DNA from: Cliona cf. orientalis
Lineage: Eukaryota > Porifera > Demospongiae > Clionaida > Clionaidae
NCBI GenBank assembly: GCA_963930775.1
Contig: OZ005690.1
Coordinates: 5,440,225 to 5,504,224, forward strand
Reading direction: 5' to 3'
Length of the DNA: 64,000 nucleotides
In this document: piece after piece, positions 1-12,300 of the stretch
Numbering within the stretch: position 1 is the first letter of the stretch
Layout of the letters: each line of letters starts with the position of its first letter
The notes under the pieces: model-generated
The model's input: the letters and a program-made list of their open reading frames with translations, nothing else
Told to the model about the DNA's origin: nothing
The model's database searches: none
Program-made: the position numbers and the translations under genes

Positions 1-50
1 AGGAAGCATGCGCTTAATAAGCATGTGCGCTTATTAACCAGACTTTACGG
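1..50. repeat. Right end of a TA-flanked MITE (cut by window edge)
   Basis: Positions 1-50 end in the same TIR (ends TTTACGG, then TA) as the full element at 7240-7660, with the same GCGCTTAATAA-type motifs inside. Only the right end is in the window. Confidence 0.6.
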
Positions 51-114
51 TAATCTGTAGTGCATGCATGTCTGCATTGATTAGCTATATAGCTAATGTC
101 TTTTCCTATTATAG

Positions 115-277
115 TACAAGTACCAAAGATGTTTAGTCCGAGTGTGTGATAGCTGCTCCAAGCACAGGTTACCCATCATCCAAGCCTGAAAGAGTCTGTG
201 ATCGCTGCTTTGACGACCTTACGGCTCAATGCAAAAAAAATAGTAAGGTTTCACTTGAAGTGACTATAGCTAGTTAG
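115..277 (+). pseudogene. FYVE zinc-finger C-terminal fragment with a frameshift
   Basis: After a possible splice acceptor (ATTATAG at 108-114), one frame reads RCLVRVCDSCSKHRLP (about 130-172), resembling the middle of a FYVE finger. The FYVE-ending motif ERVCDRCFDDL follows at about 188-220 but in the next frame (CDSC starts at 145, the second CDRC at 197; they differ by one base). The second frame then runs to a TAG at 275-277. FYVE fingers bind PI3P on endosomes. Because the two halves are out of frame, this is a pseudogene exon or a sequencing error in the last exon of a gene lying upstream of the window. The paired CxxC spacing is what supports the call; the short length is the main weakness. 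Confidence 0.45.
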
Positions 278-369
278 TCCTAATTCAAGTAATCATTGAA
301 CTATTCAGATCGACCACTGTCAGTAGATGAGCTGAGAATAGCTCGATAATGATATAGCTGTTTTGGCTA

Positions 370-721
370 GACAGCTATAGGCCACCATAATTATGCAGAT
401 CTGGTCGCAAGTCTGTGAAAGCCAAACTGGTTGGGAATTGGTACTGCTCTACCAGATCAGCAACAACCACAACGTCCTCTGAGACTTGTTGCTTCATGAA
501 TTCTTCTATGATCTGCAGAATCTGATCATGTCTGGTGTTATATCTCCGCACTTCCAGGGCTACCTTACAATTATTGAGGATATGGCATAGTGTCTGTCAT
601 TCCCCACATAACTTGCACACTGCTGATAAGTGCTCATTCTTTCTCCATAGGGCTAGATTGGCATTATGGGGCAGGGTGTCACTTGAAGCGTTCAGCGCAA
701 ACTTCATTTGTGCAGATGGCA
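370..721 (-). pseudogene. LINE retrotransposon 3' ORF fragment (zinc-binding tail)
   Basis: The minus strand reads continuously, with one in-frame TGA, through a segment typical of the end of a LINE ORF2. A QMKFALNASSDTLP-type stretch is followed by NLALWRKNEHLSAVCKLC, then CHILNNCKVAL and a variable tail ending in FTDLRPD. The C-x2-C ... H-x4-C pattern is the zinc-knuckle-like region after the reverse transcriptase domain. No RT core, start codon or 3' tail was found with it. It is a dead fragment, and other pieces of the same kind of element lie at 2426-3062 and 3092-4122. Confidence 0.6.
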
Positions 722-1185
722 GGGATTAGCATGCCTTTGCCCAAATCGTAGCTGCATTAGTATCCACCAGCTTTCTCTCTCTCTCTCCTCTTAGTCTATA
801 TCCCTCCCCTCCTTCTGCAGTGACTATAATTTCCAATAGATCACCTGTTAAGAGTCTGTGACATAAAAGGTAACAAATGTCTAATGCATCTCATGTCTCT
901 CTCTCTTATACACCTACTCTTCTCTCTCATACACACAGTTACTTTCAATTCCCAACTAATTTGGATCGCCTGTTAAAGAAGTCTATGATAAGGTAATATT
1001 TCCAATATCTCTCTAATGCATGTACTTTCTCTCTAGTAAGGTATTGATTTTTTAGACAAGTAGTCCTGTCATCCCTCTCTTTGCAGTACTGTATATAGTG
1101 GATAACTTTGGCGAGCATTAGGTTCAATTGATAAATTTTTGATTTGGTGATCTATACTGAATTCAAATTCACACTTTAATAGAAT
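722..1185. other. Non-coding, CT-rich stretch
   Basis: Holds short CT-microsatellite tracts (about 770-800 and 890-935) separated by AT-rich DNA. No convincing coding region is visible; the 60-codon minus-strand frame at 945-1127 has no family resemblance. Confidence 0.5.
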
Positions 1186-1528
1186 ATAGCTAGATGACTT
1201 AAGGCGTGACCGTTTATATAGCCCATTAACTGCACATGTTGGTGGTCAATGCTACCATTATATATCCAGCGTACGATCGCGAGCGCATTTCTCATCTCTC
1301 AGCTCGCCTACGACACTGTAAAGGCATTGAAGCTTCCGGATGTAACGCTCTCGGGCTGCTTTAGACAAACTGTCGGTGTACTTCTTGCTCATGATTGATT
1401 TTTGCTAGCTTCCACTGGCATACTGGCAGTACACGTGGTATTGCCACTTGACCACCAAAATGGCGGATAGCAATGGCTGCTATGCAGTTAATGGACTAAG
1501 CAGTCACGCCTTAAAGTCGTCTATAGCA
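1186..1528. mobile_element. MITE with TTAAGGCGTGAC terminal inverted repeats
   Basis: TTAAGGCGTGAC at 1199-1210 is repeated in perfect inverse as GTCACGCCTTAA at 1503-1514. The similarity extends imperfectly outward (TAGATGACT against TAGACGACT), giving TIRs of about 25 bp around a core of about 300 bp. Inside, on the minus strand at 1258-1392, is a 44-codon frame beginning MSKKYTDSLSKAARERYIRK; it may be a relic of a transposase-type ORF. Non-autonomous. Confidence 0.55.
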
Positions 1529-2425
1529 TATCGACAGGATTAGCTATAATATATATGCCATGATCATAATAGCATTATAGCCAAGCAGATCATAATAATA
1601 GACTAAATCTTATAGTGCTAACCATTTCCATTTTTTTACATTTATGTACAGGGAAAGAAAATATAATACATGTATGGGGTGATGCATGCCTGTGGTGCTC
1701 TAGTACAGTTTGTCTGCTATCAATACAGGGGTCTGTGATGCTCTAGTACAGTTCGGCTGCTATCAACACAGACAAGTGAGAGTGTGTGTGCCCATCCTTG
1801 TTAAGCTAAGAACTATCATGTACTGGCAACTTAACACTATCAGAATAATCAGTGACACATATGAATTATATTATTAATTATTATATCTACTAATCTGCTA
1901 TCTTCTTATATATCCTCATGGGCATCACTTTCATATTCTTGTGCTCTTTTAGCTTTGTACCTGCATAAAAATTAATGTAACTTTAAAAAAAATAATTTTG
2001 TTAGAGGTGGAGTCACACGCAAATGCGCATGCCGATACTATAAAGCTATAGCTATCTATATAGCCATAGACGACAGAAACGGCCTCGGGGGACGGTCACG
2101 TTGAATATACACCTTGGACGGGCGTGAGGACGGTTCTAGATAGTGATTATACGGTACAGGGACGGAGATTGACGAACAAATTTGTAATTTGTAACTTGTA
2201 ATTTGTAATTGAACACTCCAACAAGAGGAGCAGGTGACAGACAACAGAACAGCATAAGTAATAATTATTGTATAGTTTAGATTGAGGAATAAAAATATGA
2301 GAGAAAGTTAGTTAGAGAGTAGCAATACAGTAAATATCGTCTTGAAGATGTTGATTCACGGTCGGATTACTTCTGGCGTCTCTAATAAAGGCAGCACACA
2401 GCTGATCTTCAATGGTGTAGACCTT
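1529..2425. repeat. Repeat-bearing intergenic DNA with a duplicated SINE-tail-like unit
   Basis: Two adjacent copies of a unit of about 41 bp (TGCTCTAGTACAGTT..CTGCTATCAA) lie at about 1690-1772. The same motif, inverted, is in the tRNA-derived SINE at 22422-22585, so these are probably SINE tails. A short TTTGTAA-type tandem lies at about 2180-2210. No gene was recognised here. Confidence 0.45.
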
Positions 2426-3062
2426 TCAATGCTTCACGCCAAAGAGGTTGTTGTAATCTACTGCAGAACATGCATAGGTAACGGACTCAGAAAAAATGTC
2501 TCTGACCACTGCAGACGGTGATTTCTTAGAAGTTACCACAAGTGCTCTCGAGCGTGAGATCACAACATTATAGAGGCTTTGGAGCCTAGCCACAGAATGG
2601 ACAATGCCATATCTTTCGGAGAATATTGTTGAAAGATACTTCAGTCGATTTAAGTTGAACGGATGAGGATCTCTAAAGTGCAGCTCCGTAGAGGGAAAGG
2701 CAATAGCTAGAGAAGAGACAAGTCTTAACAAAAGGGTCACAACAAGAGAAGATATGGAGAAGATAGTTGGCTTTGCAACACATATCATTAGCAATATTTC
2801 TGATGTCTTCATCATCACACAGATTGAAGGTCAAGATGTGGCCAAGATGTTTAATAGAGTTACTAAGGGTTAACTTTTTATCCAGAAAGGCAATGTTGGG
2901 AGGAGCAGATACTGGATAAGGTGACTTATAAGCTGAGTTTTTCAGAAGAGAGGCAGCATTATCATCAGAGTTCAAAAGACCCTGAAGTTTGTGATTGAAG
3001 GCATTAGCAATGTCAACATCAGAAGAGAGTTTGTCAATAATTGATGCAGAGGAATACGTACC
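2426..3062 (-). pseudogene. LINE reverse-transcriptase fragment, internally deleted
   Basis: Minus-strand frames give an N-terminal linker piece (IIDKLSSDVDIANAF...) that runs straight into the part C-terminal to the RT core (SIKHLGHILTFNLCDDEDI, then KTCLFSSYCLSLYG). A frame change follows, into FNLNRLKYLSTIFSERYG. The central RT catalytic region (the YADD block) is missing. The same C-terminal block occurs in the opposite orientation at about 3880-4110, so the two pieces belong to one LINE family. Dead copy. Confidence 0.65.
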
Positions 3063-3091
3063 TTTATTAAATTAGCAGATTTGGTGATGTT

Positions 3092-4122
3092 GTGAACAAT
3101 TTTCCAAAAGTAAGTCTGCCTGGATTGAGAGTGTTTCAGAGGCTTTTCACCACTATGCTACAGCATGGATATAGCTATGTCCCTGAATCCCTCAGAGACT
3201 GTGTTCTACATCCTATAGTTAAACCTAGCAAAGACCCTTATGATTCAGACAGCTGCCTTGGCTCCTACTCTAAGTAAGATCTTCAAATGGTGTATACTGA
3301 TTGACCATGGCTCAGCATTTACCACGTCTTCTCTTCAATTTGGCTTTAAGCATGGCCTGTCAACTCGTCTGTGTACAGGTCTTATTAAGAATGTGGTTGC
3401 TCGCTACAGCATCAATGACTCTTCTTTTAGGGTCAACCACTCAATTCTTTTTGATAAACTCCTTCAACGAATTTTGTCTCCTAGAACTCTTTTAACTGGT
3501 ATTCTGACCAGAGGATGTGTATCTCTTAAAATGGAACTCCAAGAAATCCGATGAGTTTCCTGTCTCTAATGGCGTCAGCCAAGGTGGTGTGCTCTCACCA
3601 ATTTTTTTGTTAACGGTTCATAGCTATTGACAACCTTTTGCTTTGAGCTTGAGAAACAGGGTATTGGTTGTTACTGGAACAAGCACTTTATTGGTGCCGT
3701 TTGTTATGCAGAATAAGATGACATCACTCTACTGGCACCCTCACCCTCTGCTCTTCATTTCGTTCATCTATTGCCACTTCTCACAATCTGATATTCAATG
3801 CAGACTATAACTTCAACTTATTCGGTTCTCCCGTACTCCTGAATCCTTTCAACCATGCAGCTTTTTCTTCAATAGTCACCATCTTCAGCTTACTAACTCA
3901 GTTAAACATCTTGTTCATATCCTTCATTCTAATCCTTCAGATGATGAAGATATTATTCATGTGTGGAAAGATCTCACTCGTAAAGCTTAATTGCATGCTA
4001 CATTCAGTGATTAATTTTAATTTGTTCTCTTGTTGTAGCCCTTGTGTTAAGACCAAGCTTTTTTCTAGCTTTTTCCTATCTCTGTATGGATCCTGTTTAG
4101 GTCTTCTGCCCCTGCATTAAGG
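3092..4122 (+). pseudogene. LINE reverse-transcriptase fragment, multiple frameshifts
   Basis: Three plus-strand frames must be stitched to follow a LINE RT: LRDCVLHPIVKPSKDPYDSD (about 3200-3250), LSKIFKWCILIDHGSAF and LQFGFKHGLST (3270-3370), RVNHSILFDKLLQ (about 3430-3470), then NGVSQGGVLSP-like DNA at about 3570-3600 and a mutated YADD block near 3700-3725. SVKHLVHILHSNPSDDEDI-like and KTKLFSSFFLSLYGS segments (about 3900-4090) end it. These are RT domains in the expected order. Several frameshifts and stops show a non-functional copy, head-to-head with the minus-strand copy next door. Confidence 0.7.
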
Positions 4123-4422
4123 TCTTTAGAGAGGACATGCATGTTTTCTGAGCTGATTAGTGCATGCATTTCATTAAACACTTGTTACGGTATACCGGTT
4201 ATAATATTATTACTATGCATAATTATATTGTAATAGTAGCTAGCATGACATCACATAGTCATCAGAGGTCATGCAAACAATATTATAGTCAATGCTCCTT
4301 ATGTGGAATGCAATTGTGAATCATGTGATAATACTCACTGAGAGTCTGTTTTATAAGAAGCTCTTCAAATTATTTTAGCATCAGTCTAAGAGTGCACTGA
4401 TACACATATCACTGATTTCAAT

Positions 4423-7400
4423 ATGATGTTCCTGAGTCTTTTGATCTTGGTTTATTTTTCTATCTTCAGTTCTGGTAAGCAATAAACTAATTATAATCAA
4501 ATTACTCATAAATCAAGAAATCCATTTTTCATTGCAATAGGAGCTGCACAAGAGGAGGCAGATCCAGAGTTCTGCACTGTGTTTGATAGTCTCACTGAAG
4601 TCACGAAAGAAGAAACCCAAGTCGAAACCATTTCCACTATCATCGATGATATTGCCCCTGGAGTATCAGAAGCTCTTCAGTTGTCACTCCTGGAGAATGT
4701 GAACAATTCCAATTCGAGCATGCCCCCTCTACAGGTTGCCTACAACACCTTGGCGGAGAGCTTTGATGCTAGGCCAAATGTGGCTGGCTACAATAAATTT
4801 GTTGAAGCTGTGAATGAAATTTCTCTTGCGCAGGCTGAGGCTTGCAATGATCCTACTTTTGTGCCAACAATCGAACTCATAACCAAGCTTGCAGGAGAGT
4901 TTGAAAATGCTACGTTTGGACCTGAGGTTGACCTAACCAAAGCAAGGTCAGCTTTTGGTAAACTGCTCTGCCTGAATACGAGAGAGGGAGATGCTGGAGA
5001 GGGTGTTCGTAGAAGGCGACAGACAAACAATAATAAGTGTGACAATGTTGTTTGTTCACAAGATGCTATAGATGAAGGACTAGGCAAAGTAACAAGTGTT
5101 TGTGAGTTTTTTGCTTGCTTGCAAGCCAAGTCAAGAGAGGATGTTAGACAACTTGGACCAGTTTTTGGTTTTGCCAGTGCCACTGCAACAGATGACGAGT
5201 GCCTTGCATTTATTGTTGATACAACGGGAAGTATGGGAGCAGAGATAGAGGCAGCTAAGCAGATCATACTCAACTTCATTGCTAGTGAAGACAATGCTGG
5301 TGAACTTCAATGTTATGTCTTGGTTCCATTCAACGATTATGACCCTACACCCCAACCAGGTAGGCATACAGTCATAGATACATGATTATTATGCTTATGT
5401 ACTTCATATTATACTGGTGTTCTTGCATGCCGGTATTAATAATATGACATTTTATACTTACTAGCTATAGGTTGACTGGCATGTTCATAATTTATGAATT
5501 AAGCCCCACATCCTGCATCCCACGTCCCACAAACTTGCATTGTTATAGCATAATAATAATAATAGTAATAATAATAATATGAATATTGCATAATATTATA
5601 GTATAGCTGAATAGTGGCTAAAATTACAATTTAGGCCAGGAAGCCATACATACATAAAGTTTATTGAGTTTACACATTATGTTATCGTTACGGGATGAGG
5701 GGCTGATTCGTACTGAGATTTTATCCCTCTAGCTAAATGATTTCAGAGAGATGCTAAATTTATTACCTGAGAGATTGTTCGTCATTGTCTCATAATGACT
5801 TAACTGAAAATGAATTTCTAGTAAATGTCTAGTGATACAATAATGAACATAGTTGCATCATATAAATAATCATTATTAGATATTACCTCTTTCATACTGC
5901 ATAATTATACAGATTTCGGTCCAATTACTGTTGTTTACACTAGTAAGGAGGTAGGTGATTTGGTGAGCTTTGTTGCTAAGGTAAATGATCTTGAAGCTAG
6001 TGGCGGAGGAGATCTACCTGAATATGCCACAGATGGAATGCTTGCTGGATTACGAGTGACTGCTGAAAATGATAGATCAGAGAAAGTTAATATAATGACT
6101 CGAGGCTCCCAGATGATAGTATTAACTGACGCGCCTACAAAGAATGAGCAGCTTGAAGCAGAGATTATTGGAGAAGCTAATCAGCGAGGAGTTTGTATTC
6201 ATTTTTTAATTGCACGTGATACAAGTCTCGTAAGCAGTTCTGTCTACCAACGTATTGCAGAAGGTACTTCTGGAACAATAGGGGAATTCTCCGACTTCAC
6301 GTTTTCAGATTTTGTTGCAAGTTTCCGGCAAAATCCGTGTGATAAGCTTGTACCTGGACAAAAAAGGAAACGAAGCATTTCAAAAAGAAGCATCATGAGA
6401 TCGAAAAGGCAAGTCACACCAGGGGGTATGTGTAAGAACTTTTATGTTTCTAGCTTTGCCTATCTGCTGAAGTTATCAATTGAGGTGAATAGTCATGCCC
6501 TCGTTAATATTACCCAACCAAATGGAACAGTATATCAAGCTATTGCATCATCCCGAGGTCTAGCTGTGTTTTCACAGGCTATGCCAACCGGTGGACAGTG
6601 GAAAGCTTGTGTCAACTACAATTTTGGAAGCCTGGAAGTTGCTCTCAGTCAAGATATTGCCTTTGATACGTCAGTTTTGTTCATAAATGAAGGATCTGAA
6701 ATGCCCTCTACTACCCCTCCTCCACTATGTAAGCAATAAAAATTAAATAAATTTTATGATATTATTGTCAATGGCATGTCTTACAACTTGCTGGACTAGC
6801 TACGTCTTTGTTTAATAGTCTATCGATCCTTCGATCAATGCGCATAATAGGCAAATTTTGTAGACTTCATTGTTGTACTGGGCAACCTTAGTCATGTACT
6901 TCATCATGAACGATAAGATAAACTTGTAAGGGCTGTCCTTTCTTAAATTTGAAATACACATGCATACTAAGCCATTCTCTGAAGTGCACCACATGATACT
7001 AGCTGTAGAATTGTTGTTACAGTAATTGTCCTAAATTTGACAATGCATGACCCCTTAGGCTAGTTTTGTAAATTGAAATTATTCCTATAGTCATGTGTCT
7101 GCATCAACAGTGTTCCTAAACAATACTGTATTGTAGCAATGAACAATCTATATAGCTCTATCATTGTACTATAATAATATGTATCATGTTCCTAGGTGAA
7201 CTTTGTGACAATAGTTATTATGTGTACTAATGATATATACCGTAGACTCTGGTTAATAAGCGCATGCGCTTATAGCGGTAAACGGAATGACAGTATGCGC
7301 TTAATAAAGGATATGCGCTTATATGGCACATAACCACGCCCACAAACGTTTGGGCACGTGATGGATGCGAGGCCCGCTAGCGCTAGCGCTCGCTCGATCG

Positions 7401-8394
7401 AGCACTTTAGTTGCCGCTCAAGATGACGAGTGCTGGCGATTTGTCGATCTTCTTGCATGATAACGTTATTCGTGGCCATCATTTCTCCAAAGATACCCGA
7501 CTCCAAATACTTTCCAGCCGGTCAAGGTCAGGTTCATAGAACGCCACGCCTATTAAGCGCATGCGCTTAATAAACAATAGCTTATGACAAGAAGAGGGCA
7601 TGCGCTTAATAAATAATGTGCGCTTAATAGCGAGGTGCGCTTAATAACCAGAGTTTACGGTAATACTATATCATGCACGATGTATGCATGGATTCAAAGT
7701 TTATGGTGTACTGAAATATCATTAAAAATTTTTAGCTATGCAGCAATCATAGATAAATGTAGTATGCATAATAAATTAATTGTGATTAATAATACATGCA
7801 GGCACTTCATCCAGAATCGCCTTGTTGTCTTTACAAGCTGATAGTATCGCTTATGCCTCTCTCACATTTGTTTCTTCTGATGGAAACCAAGCAAGACGTA
7901 TAAATTTATTCAAATGCAAAACCACTCGGCTATTCGTTAGTGATGTTGTCACTTTCTCCGAGGGAACATACAATGTAGAGCTTTCAGGCCATGATATTCA
8001 TGGCGTTAGCTTCACCCAGACAACTGGACACACCCTTACCTTTGACTCCAGTAACACTGTTGACTATGAACTTACATCAGTCGGAGAAGACACACTGAAT
8101 TTTGATACAGAACAAAACGAAACTTTATCCTTTTCCTTTCGCTTACACAATCCAAGCGTGTACTCAACAAGCTTCCAATTTGCTAGCACTTCCGTGCGGG
8201 GATTTGATAAGGTAGTTACCCCAATCTCTGCAGTGGTTCCAGGAAGAAAATCTGTAGATATTACATTTACTCTAAGTATAAACTCGGAGAGTGGCGGCCG
8301 CATTAGAACAGGATCTTCTTATAAATTCACACTGTTTGCATCAAATGGATGTGCCTCTTACTCGGCATCAAAGATCGTGGTGGTTACTAACTAG
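4423..8394 (+). CDS. Secreted VWA-domain protein, hemicentin/VWA7-like (4 exons, 759 aa)
   Basis: Exons 4423-4474, 4541-5359, 5913-6728 and 7802-8394 join in frame (phases 1,1,1) from ATG to TAG. Exon 1 encodes a hydrophobic signal peptide (MMFLSLLILVYFSIF). A VWA domain starts near residue 238 with the MIDAS motif DTTGSMG (244-250). It continues over the exon 2/3 junction through ASGGGDLPEYATDG and LTDAPTKNEQ, a pattern characteristic of hemicentin- and VWA7-type A domains. Four arginines (174-177, before Q) and RSKR (453-456) look like furin sites on either side of the VWA domain. Residues after about 465 are beta-rich with scattered cysteines, like the region following VWA in hemicentins. 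Hemicentins are extracellular matrix proteins, but here there are no Ig or EGF repeats, so a short secreted member is inferred. Intron 3 (6729-7801) holds a MITE. The gene converges on the chondroitin synthase downstream. Confidence 0.85.
7240..7660. mobile_element. MITE with 24-bp TIRs in the VWA gene intron
   Basis: CCGTAGACTCTGGTTAATAA at 7240 is matched in inverse at the right end (reverse complement CCGTAAACTCTGGTTATTAA), flanked by TA at 7238-7239 and 7661-7662. This fits a Tc1/mariner-like target duplication. The interior has repeated GCGCATGCGCTTA palindromic motifs and a 78-codon minus frame (7270-7506) with no recognised product. A second copy's right end starts the window. Confidence 0.7.
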
Positions 8395-9347
8395 CTAACC
8401 TGGATGATGCAAACTGACTATATGAACAATAACAATGATATTTTGATAGTTTAAAATTAGCATAGTGTGAACAGTAATGATTAGCAGGTAGTGTGACCCA
8501 AAGTTTTCTGTGATATTGTTTTAATTTCTGATTACTGTATAGCTACATAATATCGCTGTACCACAATAATTGCAATAATTTATTGTGGATGAAAAGTTTA
8601 GTTTCATGAGGATTTGTCTTTTTTTGTGCTTGTAGCTAGCTCTGCTCTAGACCAAGATTAATTCCAAGAGCAGAGCTAGCTACAAGCATAAAAATTGAAA
8701 GGTGAAGTAGGAATGGCAAGCATCATTCCCACATTTCTGTGTGTAACGTTGAAAACATGGGAGACAGAGCTAAGGATGGCAGTACTATAAACTATTTTTA
8801 TAAAGACATTGTAGGTTACATCCTTTGAGTAGTAAAACATGGTATTTCACAGTCCTTTTTTATTGTAACGAATTGATCTCGTGACAAGTTAATTTCGTGA
8901 AATTGACCTAATTCGTCTTTCTGGATTGGAGATCATTAAATTTTGAAATCTAGGAGACATTATACCTCAGAAATCGCCACTGTATGTAAGCAGTGTAGGT
9001 ATCTATGTGTAGATTATTACTCAATTTATGATGTATTGGTATTATAATAATGGGAGCTAGGGTCCACACCATCCAAACTAGACTCTATGGCAGCTTTCAT
9101 GCCTCAATTCACAGCTCATTTTTGTATATAACTCGAGATTAATTAATCTTCCCTAATCTTATTACCGGTACATTTGATTAATCTAATGTGTATACGTAGT
9201 AGTACTACAATGTCCTGTTAGCTAATTTCTTTCACATGACTTTGGTGTACAGCTGCCAGGATGATGAAAAGAATATGAGAGCTAGAGAGAGAGAGGGAAT
9301 GAAGAGAGATACAAAATTTAATATGTGGTGGCTAGTTATAAATGATG
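8395..9347. other. Intergenic region between convergent genes, with a hairpin
   Basis: Non-coding, AT-rich 3' flank shared by the VWA gene and the chondroitin synthase gene. The main structure is a perfect-looking inverted repeat at about 8629-8687 (arm TTGTAGCTAGCTCTGCTC and its complement, loop about 20 bp). GA-rich DNA lies at about 9270-9310. Confidence 0.5.
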
Positions 9348-12300
9348 TCAGAGATGATTGAGTCCGTCAACGACCAACTGAGGCGAATAACTGGGCAAAG
9401 AAGTTGAGTGGTTTAGTTGAACACCTTTCTTAAAGATGTAGTTTGCTAGTTCAATTCTATCTGCTAAGATCTCCCCTCGCGAGCTGAAGCAGTGCTGTAA
9501 TTGTTTGACTGAAAGTGTCTTTGGGCAATTTTTCTCATGCCATCGATGGCTGAGGGACGTGTCTGGCGCTCTCAAGACATCTAGATGCTTTCTCAGCACT
9601 TTCTCAAAAAAATCGACATCCTCATCCCCCCATCCGACAATGGTGGTGTTCAATCCCCCCACAGCATCATAGTCTGACTTGTAAATGCAGAGCATACCAT
9701 AGGAGTAGTAAGCCCAGTGCCCATGCGTTCGTTTCAAAGAGACTTCTGATGGACGCTTCTTTTCATAGTAAACGTAGTCGAGGTTATACAGTTTAAAGAC
9801 CTCCGGATAGTATACTCTCTTTCCACGCACAGCGTTTTTTCGACATTTATCGAGGAACGAATGCGAAACTGTTATATCAACATCGCATAGAAACGCTAGT
9901 TCTTCGGGATGGAGCTTTGACATACCAAGATGGAGGGCTCTACTTCGAGAAAATTCACCTTTCCCCTCTACAACAGTCACAGAAGCTTCAGGGTACTTAT
10001 CGTGAAGTGGCTCAAGAACCTTATTAACAAATGCTATATCATCCTTCCCATACACAGCTAGGATGAGTTTCACATTGTGTTTCGATGCCAGGCCAAGGTT
10101 TTCATAGTACATAGTGATGAATTCACGAAATCGCTCATTGACCTTTGTTATGGGTACAACAAAGGTTACAGTAGCCTGTGCGTCACCGCTGTCCTTCTGA
10201 GTGATGTAATTTGTAGCCAGCGGTCGAACAAAGTTGATCCTCTTTTTGACAGTTTTTTGAAATCCATCAATAAAAAGACCATCTACAATATACTCACTCC
10301 CTCTTGAGGGGTTATGGCGCACCCAGCCATTCACAAGTTTCTTTAATCTCAGCTTTTGCCCGTACCATTCGCTAGCGGCCTGAACCACATTACCAAGCAT
10401 CTCTTGTAGTTCATGCTTTGTATTCTTCTGTGAGTGAAGCCAGCGCTGTAGCTAGGTTGAACGGTTAAATCAGAATATATAACACGATCGTCAAAATATT
10501 GCCATGCTTGAATGTCATAGATGTTTGTAGGCTGGTATCCGCTAGATAGCTCTGTAACCACACCCATCGATGAACACCTAGCCTCCACCGTACTGTCATT
10601 TTTGCATGGACACAGAGAAACTTCACAATCTTTGTCGGAGATTTCAGATTTCTCATAACAATCAATGGTTGTACACATTAGTTTGAGATCCTCCTTAGCA
10701 ATTTTTGCTTTTTCTATCGATTGTTTGAACTCACTCTGTTTATAGTGGTAGTGTATCTTGAGCATAGCTTCAGGGCTGGGCACAGGGTGATAGGTAATGA
10801 GCTCGAGAAAGTGGTTAGTTTCAGAGAGGTATCTAGATGTTAGGGGTTGTTTAGAGTAATCAGCAAAAAAGACGGATTCCGCCTGTATGTGTGAGAGGGA
10901 AGGGGAAGGGAGGGAGAAAGGGAGAGGGAGAGAGAGATTGATGGGTACATGTCGATTTCAAATTACCATTGAAGCATTCCAGGACCTTCTCTTTCAACAA
11001 CTAATTAAAAAATGCAATATCATAATAATACTATGATATGATCTACACTATTCCATAACTGCAGCGCATAGCTACAGGAATTTACACTTCAATCTTAAAC
11101 TATACAATTACACAGTGGCATGTACTCTCTCTTTGCAAACTTAAGTCTAAGGTTTCTTAATAATTATTGGTGAGATACCAATATTTTTTCAGCAAACTTC
11201 TTGATTGGGTATTCGTCATGATATTGATACATGTAGCTGCATATGAGCTAGATCGTGTTACACCAATCTGGCATTCTTTCTCTCAATGAAAAATAATTCA
11301 TGAGATATATACCAATAAATACAGTGCCTGAAAATTTCACTGGACATTCTTGGAATGTCAGCAGGTGAATGCTGGGGATATCTCCTCTATCTCATGGATT
11401 GAGTATACTGCAATCAATTGAGTTATGTAATAATAATTGGTCACCTATAAATTTTTCCCATACAGTATGTGGTGTGTGTTTGTACATGTAGCTGCTATGG
11501 GAACACTATTAGCTATGTTGCCTAGTGCAACATTCTTACGTTGTTATAGCCATCCATGCGTATAACTTAGTCTACTATCAATTCCGTGATACAGAATTGT
11601 AATATCATTATTAATAAGGGATTTGCTATCAAAATATTATTCTGAGTATTTTCAATTCCCTTTGCATCTGATTCATAGCATGGTTATACCTCAGCTGATG
11701 ATGAACATTGAGTATCCACTTTTCTACTGAGGCATCTCCCAATCTCAACATCATCATTCTTCCATTTACCATCGGTGTGAGCATCATGGTAAAGCACTGC
11801 AGATTTCCATAATAAGTTATTATGGGACATCGATGTAGCAACTACTGTGATAGTAATTATTATAGGCTTAAAATAAAGTCGTTTATAGCATAATCCTGGC
11901 CACTTGCAAATAATATTATTTGTTACATATACATATAGCATTAAAACAGTGAAAGTAGCCTGCATGGGGACAAGGCTATTATTATTGCCAATACCTAAGG
12001 ATTAATGCCATCAAGATTTACTCTTGATACCGTATAATATTAGCTATGTGAAAATTTTCGCTGATTGCCAAGCCTAGGTACTTTTTACTGCAGAAAAGTT
12101 TCACAGAAATATTTTTCACCAACACGGCAAAGGTTGCCATATCGATATCACTATAATGCAATCCTTAACACAGGACAAAAACGTTTACATTGGCGTAAAT
12201 TTCTATGCGCACAGTATATTATCACATTCATTAAGGGTCCCTTAATCACATACATGCATGCTGCATACCTGCATTAAGGCAGTTGTCTAGATGAGGTCCC

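Noticed and set aside
4788..5294. 168-aa minus-strand ORF opposite the VWA exon
   Set aside because: Antisense shadow of a clearly coding exon with VWA motifs on the plus strand.
7270..7506. 78-aa minus-strand ORF in a MITE
   Set aside because: No start context or family match; confined to the repeat.
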